Source of the DNA: Amblyomma americanum
Lineage: Eukaryota; Arthropoda; Arachnida; Ixodida; Ixodidae
DNA: 64,000 bases
Assembly: GCF_052857255.1 (NCBI RefSeq)
Contig: NC_135504.1
Span: 136,202,929-136,266,928, forward strand
Reading direction: 5' to 3'
Shown here: piece after piece, positions 57,796-64,000 of the stretch
Layout: the number at the start of each line of letters is the position of its first letter
Position numbering within the stretch: position 1 is the stretch's first letter
Made by a program: the position numbers and the translations under genes
The notes under the pieces: model-generated
Told to the model about the DNA's origin: nothing
Databases searched by the model: none
Seen by the model: the letters and a program-made list of their open reading frames with translations, nothing else

Positions 57796-59264
57796 TGCTG
57801 CTGTGCCGCTGCTGCTGTGCTGCTGCTGCTGTGCTGCTGCTGTGCTGTTGCTGTGCTGCTGCTGTGCTGCTGTGCTGCTGCTGTGCCGCTGCTGCTGCTG
57901 CTGTTGTTGTGCCGCTGCTGCTGCTGTGCTGCTGCTGCTGCTGCTGTTGTGCTGCTGCTGCTGTGCTGCTGCTGTTGTGCTGCTGCTGCTGGTGTGCTGC
58001 TGCTATGCTGCTGCTGTTGTGCTGCTGCTGTTGTGCTGCTGCTGATGCTGAGCTGCTGCTGCTGCTGTGCTGCTGCTGCTGCTGCTGTGCTGCTGTTGCT
58101 GTGCTGCTTCTGCTGTGGTGCTGTGCTGCTGCTGCTGTTGTTGTTGTTGTTGTGCTGCTGCTTCTGCTGCTGCTGTGCTGCTGCTGTGCTGCTCCCGCTG
58201 CTGCTGCTGTGCTGCTGTGGTGCTGCTGCTGCTGTGCTGCTACTGCTGCTGCTGCTACTGTGCGGCTGCTGAGCTGCTGCTGCTGCTGTGCTGCTGCTGC
58301 TGTGCTGCTGCTGCTGCTGTGCTGCTGCTGTTGTGCTGCTGCTTTTGTGATGCTGCTGCTGTGCTGCTGCTGCTGTGCTGCTGTGCTGCTTCTGCTGCTG
58401 CTGTGCTGCTGCTGCTGCTGCTGTTGTGCTGCTGCTGCTGCTGTTGTGCTGCTGCTGCGGCTGCGCTGCTGCTGCTGTGCTGCTGCTGCTGCTGGGCTGC
58501 TGCTGCTGCTGTGCTGCTTCTGCTGCTGCTGTGCTGCTGCTGCTGCTGCTGTTGTGCTGCTGCTGCTGCTGCTGAGCTGCTGCTGCGGCTGCGCTGCTGC
58601 TGCTGTGCTGCTGCTGCTGCTGGGCTGCTGCTGCTGCTGCTGCTGTTGTGATGCTGCTGCTGTGCCGCTGCTGCTGTGCTGCTGCTGCTGTGCTGCTGCT
58701 GTTCTGCTGCTGCTGCTGAGCTGCTGCAACTGTGCTGCTGCTGCTGCTGTGCTGCTGCTGTTGTGCTGCTGCTGTGCTGCTGCTGCTCTGCTGCTGTGCT
58801 GCTGCTGTGCTGCTTCTGCTGTGCTGCTGCTGCTGTGCTGCTGCTGCTGTGGTGCTGTGCTGCTGCTGTGCCGCTGCTGCTGCTGTTGTTGTTGTTGTGC
58901 CTTTGCTGCTGCTGTGCTGCTGCTGCTGCTGTTGTGCTGCTGCTGCTGTGCTGCTGCTGCTGCTGTTGTGCTGCTGCTGCTGTGCTGCTGCTGCTGCTGT
59001 TGTGCTGCTGCTGCTGTGATGCTGCTGCTGTGCTGCTGCTGTGCTGATGTGCTCCGGCTGCTGCTGTGCTGCTGCTGCTGTTGTGCTGCTGCTGTTGTGC
59101 TGCTGCTGCTGCTGCTTTGCAGCTGCTGCTGTGCTACTGTGCTGCTGTGCTGCTCCTGCGCTGCTGTTGCTGCTGCTGCTGTGCTGCTGCTGCTGCTGTT
59201 GTGCTGCTGCTGCTGTGATGCTGCTGCTGTGCTGCTCCTGTTCTGTGCTGCTGTGCTGCTGCTG

Positions 59265-59330
59265 GTGCTGTTGTTGTTGTTGTTGTTGTTGTTGTGCTGC
59301 TCTTTCTGCTGCTGTTGTGATGCTGCTGCT
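59265..59330 (+). repeat. Solitary alpha module with CTCTTTCTG core
   Basis: The core reads CTCTTTCTG instead of CTCCTTCTG, and the CTCCTGTTCTGTG word just upstream differs from CTCCTGTGCTGTG at 49,170. Both changes separate this copy from its parent. Confidence 0.85.
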
Positions 59331-60304
59331 GTGCCGATGCTGCTGTGCTGCTGCTGTGGCTGTGCTGCTGCTGCTGTGCTGCTCCTGCTGCTGCGCTGGT
59401 GTGCTGCTGCTGCTGTGTTGCTGCTGTGCTGCTTCTGCTGCTGGTATGCAGCTGCTGCTGTGCTGCTGCTGCTGCTGCTGTGCTGCTGCTGCTGCAGCTG
59501 AGCTGCTGCTGCTGCTGAGCTGCTGCTGCTGTGCTGCTGCTGCTGCTGCTGTCCTGCTGCTGTTGTGCTGCTGCTGCTGCTGCTGCTGCTGTGCTGCTGC
59601 TGCTGTGCTGCTGCTGCTGCTGTGCTGCTGCTGCAGCTGAGCTGCTGCTGCTGTGCTGCTGCTGCTGCTGTCCTGCTGCTGTTGTGCTGCTGCTGCTGCT
59701 GTGCTGCTGTGCTGCTGCTGCTATGCTGCTGCTGCTGTGCTGCTGTGCAGCTGCTGCTGTGCTGCTGCTGTGCTGCTGCTGTGCCGCTGCTGCTGCTGCT
59801 GTTTTTGTTGTGCCGCTGCTGCTGTTGTGCTGCTGCTGCTGCTGCTGTGCTGCTGCTGATGTGCTGCTGCTGGTGTGCTGCTGCTGCTGTGCTGCTGCTG
59901 CTGCTGATGTGCTGCTGCTGCTGTGCTGCTGCTGCTGCTGTGCTGCTTCTGCTGTGCTTCTGTGCTGCTCCTGCTGTTGTTGTTGTTGTTGTTGTGCTGC
60001 TGCTTCTGCTGCTGCTGTTGTGCTGCTGCTGCTGCTGTCTGCTGCTGTGCTGCTCCTTCTGCTGCTGCTGTGCTGCTGCTGCTGTGCTGCTGCTGCTGCT
60101 GCTGTGCTGCTGCTGCTGTGCTGCTGCTGCTGCTGTGCTGCTGTGCTGCTGCTGTTGTTGTGCCGCTGCTGCTGCTGTGCTGCTGCTGCTGCTGCTGTTG
60201 TGCTGCTGCTGCTGTGCTGCCGCTGCTGCTGTGCTGCTGCTGCTGTGCTGCTGTGCTGCTGCTGCTGCAGTTCTGCTGTGCTGCTGCTGCTGTGCTGCTG
60301 TGCT

Positions 60305-60480
60305 GCTGCTGGTGCTGTTGTTGTTGTGCTGCTCCTTCTGCTGCTGTTGTGATGCTGCTTCTGTGCCGCTGCTGCTGTGCTGCTGCTGCTGTGCTGCTCC
60401 TGCTGCTGTGCTGCTGCCGGTGTTGTTGTTGTTGTTGTTGTTGTTGTTGTGCTGCTCCTTCTGCTGCTGTTGTGATGCTG
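60305..60480 (+). repeat. Alpha-module pair
   Basis: Equivalent of 50,250-50,440, upstream of the (TCG)5 run at 60,579. Confidence 0.88.
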
Positions 60481-60578
60481 CTGCTGTGCCGCTGCTGCTG
60501 TGCTGCTGCTGTGCTGCTGTGCTGCTGCTGTGTTGCTGCAGCTGTGCTGCTGCGCTGCTGATGCTGTTGTTGTTGTTG

Positions 60579-60593
60579 TCGTCGTCGTCGTCG
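60579..60593 (+). repeat. (TCG)5 run with extra TTG in a family C context
   Basis: The flanks match the 50,554 locus, but the run has five TCG after four TTG, the arrangement otherwise seen at 51,363 and 62,808. Either slippage or a conversion-like patch would explain it. Confidence 0.95.
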
Positions 60594-61699
60594 TTGTTGT
60601 TGTTGTTGTTGTGCTGCTGCTTCTGCTGCTGCTGCTGTGCTGCTGCTGTGCTGCTGCTGTGCTGCTGCTGCTGTGCTGCTGCTGCTGTGCTGCTGCTGTT
60701 GTGCTGCTGCTGCTGCTGCTGTGCTGCTGCTACTGTGCTGCTGCTGCTGTGCTGCTCCTGCTGCTGCGCTGGTGTGCTGCTGCTGCTGTGTTGCTGCTGT
60801 GCTGCTTCTGCTGCTGGTATGCAGCTGCTGCTGTGCTGCTGCTGCTGCTGTGCTGCTGCTGCTGCAGCTGAGCTGCTGCTGCTGCTGAGCTGCTGCTGCT
60901 GTGCTGCTGCTGCTGCTGCTGTCCTGCTGCTGTTGTGCTGCTGCTGCTGCTGCTGCTGTGCTGCTGCTGCTGTGCTGCTGCTGCTGCTGTGCTGCTGCTG
61001 CAGCTGAGCTGCTGCTGCTGTGCTGCTGCTGCTGCTGTCCTGCTGCTGTTGTGCTGCTGCTGCTGCTGCTGTGCTGCTGTGCTGCTGCTGCTATGCTGCT
61101 GCTGCTGTGCTGCTGTGCAGCTGCTGCTGTGCTGCTGCTGTGCCGCTGCTGCTGCTGCTGTTTTTGTTGTGCCGCTGCTGCTGTTGTGCTGCTGCTGCTG
61201 CTGCTGTGCTGCTGCTGGTGTGCTGCTGCTATGCTGCTGCTGCTGTGCTGCTGCTGCTGCTGATGTGCTGCTGCTGCTGTGCTGCTGCTGCTGCTGTGCT
61301 GCTTCTGCTGTGCTTCTGTGCTGCTCCTGCTGTTGTTGTTGTTGTTGTTGTGCTGCTGCTTCTGCTGCTGCTGTTGTGCTGCTGCTGCTGCTGTCTGCTG
61401 CTGTGCTGCTCCTGCTGCTGCTGCTGTGCTGCTGCTGCTGTGCTGCTGCTGCTGCTGTGCTGCTGCTGCTGTGCTGCTGCTGCTGCTGTGCTGCTGTGCT
61501 GCTGCTGTTGTTGTGCCGCTGCTGCTGCTGTGCTGCTGCTGCTGTGCTGCTTCTGCTGTGCTGCTGCTGTGCTGCTGTGCTGCTGCTGCTGCTGTTGTGC
61601 TGCTGCTGCTGCTGCTGTGCTGCTGCTGCTGCTGTGCTGCTGCTGCTGTGCTGCTGTGCTGCTGCTGCTGCAGTTCTGCTGTGCTGCTGCTGCTGTGCT

Positions 61700-62520
61700 G
61701 CTGTGCTGCTGCTGGTGCTGTTGTTGTTGTTGTGCTGCTCCTTCTGCTGCTGTTGTGATGCTGCTTCTGTGCCGCTGCTGCTGTGCTGCTGCTGCTGTGC
61801 TGCTCCTGCTGCTGTGCTGCTGCCGGTGTTGTTGTTGTTGTTGTTGTTGTTGTTGTGCTGCTCCTTCTGCTGCTGTTGTGATGCTGCTGCTGTGCCGCTG
61901 CTGCTGTGCTGCTGCTGCTGCTGTGCTGCTGCTGTGCTGCTGTGCTGCTGCTGTGTTGCTGCAGCTGTGCTGCTGCGCTGCTGATGCTGTTGTTGTTGTC
62001 GTCGTCGTCGTCGTCGTTGTTGTTGTTGTTGTTGTGCTGCTGCTTCTGCTGCTGCTGCTGTGCTGCTGCTGTGCTGCTGCTGTGCTGCTGCTGCTGTGCT
62101 GCTGCTGCTGTGCTGCTGCTGTTGTGCTGCTGCTGCTGCTGCTGTGCTGCTGCTACTGTGCTGCTGCTGCTGTGCTGCTGCTGCTGTGCTGCTGTGCTGC
62201 TGCTGTGCTGCTTCTGCTGTGCTGCTGCTGTGCTGCTGCTGCTGCTGTGCTGCTGCTGCTGCTGTTGTGCTGCTGCTGTGCTGCTGTGCTGCTGCTGCTG
62301 CAGTTCTGCTGTGCTCCTGCTGCTGTGCTGCTGCTGGTGCTGTTGTTGTTGTTGTGCTGCTCCTTCTGCTGCTGTTGTGATGCTGCTGCTGTGCCGCTGC
62401 TGCTGTGCTGGTGCTGCTGCTGTGCTGCTCCTGCTGCTGTGCTGCTGTGCTGCTGCTGCTGTGCTGCTGCCGGTGCTGTTGTTGTTGTTGTTGTGCTGCT
62501 CCTTCTGCTGCTGTTGTGAT
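61700..62520 (+). repeat. Alpha modules, two pairs
   Basis: Copy of 50,250-51,080 at offset 11,445. Confidence 0.9.
61999..62016 (+). repeat. (TCG)6 run
   Basis: Copy of 50,554-50,571 at offset 11,445. Confidence 0.97.
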
Positions 62521-62807
62521 GCTGCTGCTGTGCCGCTGCTGCTGTGCTGCTGCTGCTGTGCTGCTGCTGCTGCTGTGCTGCTGTGCTGCTGCTGTGCCGC
62601 TGCTGCTGCTGCTGTTGTTGTGCCGCTGCTGCTGCTGTGCTGCTGCTGTGCTGCTTCTGCTGTGCTGCTGTGCTGCTGCTGCTGCTGCTGTTGTTCTGCT
62701 GCTGCTGCTGTGCTGCTGCTGTGCTGCTGTGCTGCTGCTGTGCTACTGTGCTGCTGCTGTGTTGCTGCAGCTGTGCTGCTGCGCTGCTGATGCTGTTGTT
62801 GTTGTTG

Positions 62808-62822
62808 TCGTCGTCGTCGTCG
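62808..62822 (+). repeat. (TCG)5 run preceded by an extra TTG
   Basis: Copy of 51,363-51,377 at offset 11,445. Confidence 0.97.
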
Positions 62823-63204
62823 TTGTTGTTGTGCTGCTGCTTCTGCTGCTTCTGCTGTGCTGCTGCTGTGCTGCTCCTGCTGCTGTGCTGCTCCTGCTGC
62901 TGTGCTGCTGCTGCTGTGCTGCTGCTGCTGTGCTGCTGCTGTTGTGCTGCTGCTGCTGCTGCTGCTGTTTTGCTGCTGCTGTGCTGCTGCTACTGTGCTG
63001 CTGCTGCTGTGCTGCTTCTGTGCTGCTGTGCTGCTGCTGTGCTGCTTCTGCTGTGCTGCTGCTGTGCTGCTGCTGTGCTGCTGCTGCTGCTGCTGCTGTT
63101 GTGCTGCTGCTGTTGTGCTGCTGCTGTGCTGCTGCTGCTGCTGCTGTTGCTGCTGTGCTGCTGTGCTGCTGCTGCTGCAGTTCTGCTGTGCTGCCGCTGC
63201 TGTG

Positions 63205-63400
63205 CTGCTGCTGGTGCTGTTGTTGTTGTTGTGCTGCTCCTTCTGCTGCTGTTGTGATGCTGCTGCTGTGCCGCTGCTGCTGTGCTGCTGCTGCTGCTGT
63301 GCTGCTGCTGCTGTGCTGCTCCTGCTGCTGTGCTGCTGCTGCTGTGCTGCTGCCGGTGCTGTTGTTGTTGTTGTGCTGCTCCTTCTGCTGCTGTTGTGAT
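63205..63400 (+). repeat. Alpha-module pair
   Basis: Copy of the first two cores of 51,760-52,380 at offset 11,445. Confidence 0.9.
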
Positions 63401-63624
63401 GCTGCTGCTGTGCCGCTGCTGCTGTGCTGCTGCTGCTGTGCTGCTGCTGCTGTGCTGCTGCTGCTGCTGTGCTGCTGTGCTGCTGCTGTTGTTGTGCCGC
63501 TGCTGCTGCTGTGCTGCTTCTGCTGTGCTGCTGCTGTGCTGCTGTGCTGCTGCTGCTGCTGTTGTGCTGCTGCTGCTGCTGTGCTGCTGTGCTGCTGCTG
63601 CTGCAGTTCTGCTGTGCTGCTGCT

Positions 63625-64000
63625 TCTGCTGCTGCTGTGCTGCTGCTGTGCTGCTCCCGCTGCTGCTGCTGTGCTGCTGTGGTGCTGCTGCTGCTGTGCT
63701 GCTACTGCTGCTGCTGCTACTGTGCGGCTGCTGAGCTGCTGCTGCTGCTGTGCTGCTGCTGCTGTGCTGCTGCTGCTGCTGTGCTGCTGCTGTTGTGCTG
63801 CTGCTTTTGTGATGCTGCTGCTGTGCTGCTGCTGCTGTGCTGCTGTGCTGCTTCTGCTGCTGCTGTGCTGCTGCTGCTGCTGCTGTTGTGCTGCTGCTGC
63901 TGCTGTTGTGCTGCTGCTGCGGCTGCGCTGCTGCTGCTGTGCTGCTGCTGCTGCTGCTGGGCTGCTGCTGCTGCTGTGCTGCTTCTGCTGCTGCTGTGCT
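63625..64000 (+). repeat. Partial third copy of the 48,090/58,160 region, cut by the window edge
   Basis: From GCTTCTGCTGCTGC it follows GCTCCCGCTG, GTGGTGCTG, TGCGGCTGCTGAGC, GCTTTTGTGATG and CGGCTGCG, as at 48,090-48,470 and 58,160-58,540. CTG counts are mosaic. Before CGGCTGCG they match the 58 kb copy (6 and 5 triplets before TTG); before GGGCTG they match the 48 kb copy (6 triplets). The window ends inside this unit. Confidence 0.82.

Larger units (their letters stand above)
56410..60732 (+). repeat. Copy of 46,377-50,710 (offset about 10.03-10.09 kb)
   Basis: Offset is 10,033 at the TCG run (56,692 versus 46,659). It rises to 10,078 after an insertion of about 45 bp near 57,190 (an extra CTCCTGCTG stretch with a GCAGTTCTG word), is 10,069-10,078 from 58,676 to 59,653, and 10,089 near 59,923. 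Near 60,160-60,240 the copy diverges locally from 50,090-50,180 and lacks part of it. The block really starts upstream: 54,940 onward already matches 44,905 onward. Confidence 0.87.
60733..63624 (+). repeat. 2,892 bp copy of 49,288-52,179 at constant offset 11,445
   Basis: Every landmark compared has the same 11,445 bp offset: TCG runs 61,999 versus 50,554 and 62,808 versus 51,363, and all long open frames, whose translations match residue for residue. The left junction falls in a 24-base word shared by the 50,710 and 49,288 contexts (60,733-60,756). The right junction falls in a 12-base shared word, TGTGCTGCTGCT (about 63,613-63,624). No indel was detected in nearly 2.9 kb, unlike the older HOR pairs, whose offsets drift every few hundred bases. 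Confidence 0.92.
1..64000 (+). repeat. Degenerate (GCT)nGT satellite array filling the window
   Basis: Seen: every part of the window is runs of CTG/GCT triplets separated by an extra TG, giving units of 8, 11, 14, 17, 20 bp and so on (always 3n+2). The + strand is nearly devoid of A, which appears mainly in fixed words such as GATG, GAGC, CTACTG, CAGC and TATG. Orientation never inverts. Both edges of the window lie inside the array, so its true length is unknown. No single-copy stretch longer than a few tens of bases is visible. Known: CTG/CAG tracts form slipped hairpins and favour nucleosome binding. Inference: eukaryotic satellite or heterochromatin. An assembly artefact in part of the copy number cannot be excluded without read support. 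Confidence 0.96.

Noticed and set aside
56630..58729. Minus-strand Gln/Ser/Ala frame of 699 codons as a possible glutamine-rich transcription factor or mucin-like protein
   Set aside because: Only homopolymer-like tracts in rotation. No folded domain, no introns or flanking gene signals, and overlapping frames are open. Mentioned only as a possible source of repeat-associated translation.
1..64000. Window as a sequencing or assembly artefact only
   Set aside because: Landmark words, private variants and drifting offsets between copies are consistent with real evolving sequence. The near-exact 1,672 bp and 2,892 bp copies remain open to this doubt and are flagged in the findings.
1..64000. 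tRNA, rRNA or other structured RNA genes, promoters and terminators
   Set aside because: No cloverleaf, no A/B box, no TATA-like or polyA-signal word is possible in a sequence with almost no A, and none was seen. CTG hairpin potential is generic to the array.

Overview
The whole 64 kb window is one uninterrupted, low-complexity tandem array. I find no gene, RNA gene, transposon or CRISPR array in it. The + strand is built almost only from G, C and T (A is roughly 1% by eye). It reads as runs of GCT/CTG triplets broken at short intervals by an extra GT/TG dinucleotide, so the elementary units are (GCT)nGT with lengths 3n+2 (mostly 8, 11, 14, 17 and 20 bp). The CTG orientation is kept throughout; no CAG-oriented (inverted) block is visible. 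Satellite-scale DNA of this kind points to a eukaryotic nuclear genome, probably heterochromatic. I cannot name the species, because no unique sequence is present to identify it.

Sparse 'landmark' words that break the CTG pattern are embedded in the array: (TCG)3-6 runs inside (TTG)n, GGGCCG(C/G)TAC, TC/TT-GGTGGTTG, GCTCCGGCTG, GTGCCACTCC, GCTTTTGTGATG, CGGCTGCG, TATGCAGC, GCAGCTGAGC and CTGTTTTTGTTG. A composite module (alpha) of about 75 bp occurs roughly 100 times: GCTGGTG or GCCGGTG, then (TTG)2-11, TGCTGCTCCTTCTG and TTGTGATG. The landmarks recur in conserved order, which shows that the array is organised into kilobase-scale higher-order repeats (HORs).

Layout: 1-9,060 and about 9,610-18,505 are two copies of a 9.4-9.8 kb HOR, and the first carries two extra internal duplications. 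18,505-20,865 switches to a second family. 20,866-25,068 and 25,069-29,205 are two tandem 4.2 kb units. 25,335-32,400 is repeated as about 32,415-39,565 (offset 7.08-7.19 kb). 37,190-42,005 is repeated as 42,006-46,470 (offset 4.8, falling to 4.46 kb). 44,905-50,730 is repeated as about 54,940-60,756 (offset about 10.0-10.1 kb). 53,066-54,737 is followed directly by an apparently exact 1,672 bp tandem copy. 49,288-52,179 reappears at 60,733-63,624 with a constant offset of 11,445 bp.

Long open frames exist on both strands, but they are a consequence of composition. On the + strand every frame cycles Leu(CTG)-Cys(TGC)-Ala(GCT)-Val(GTG), because each GT unit boundary shifts phase. On the - strand the equivalent cycle is Gln-His-Ser-Thr-Ala. 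Frames overlap in all phases, are not kept between HOR copies, and show no domain. The most interesting content is the array itself: a very large, interrupted, strand-biased CTG/CAG satellite with a 3n+2 unit grammar, layered HORs, and fresh duplication junctions lying in short shared words.
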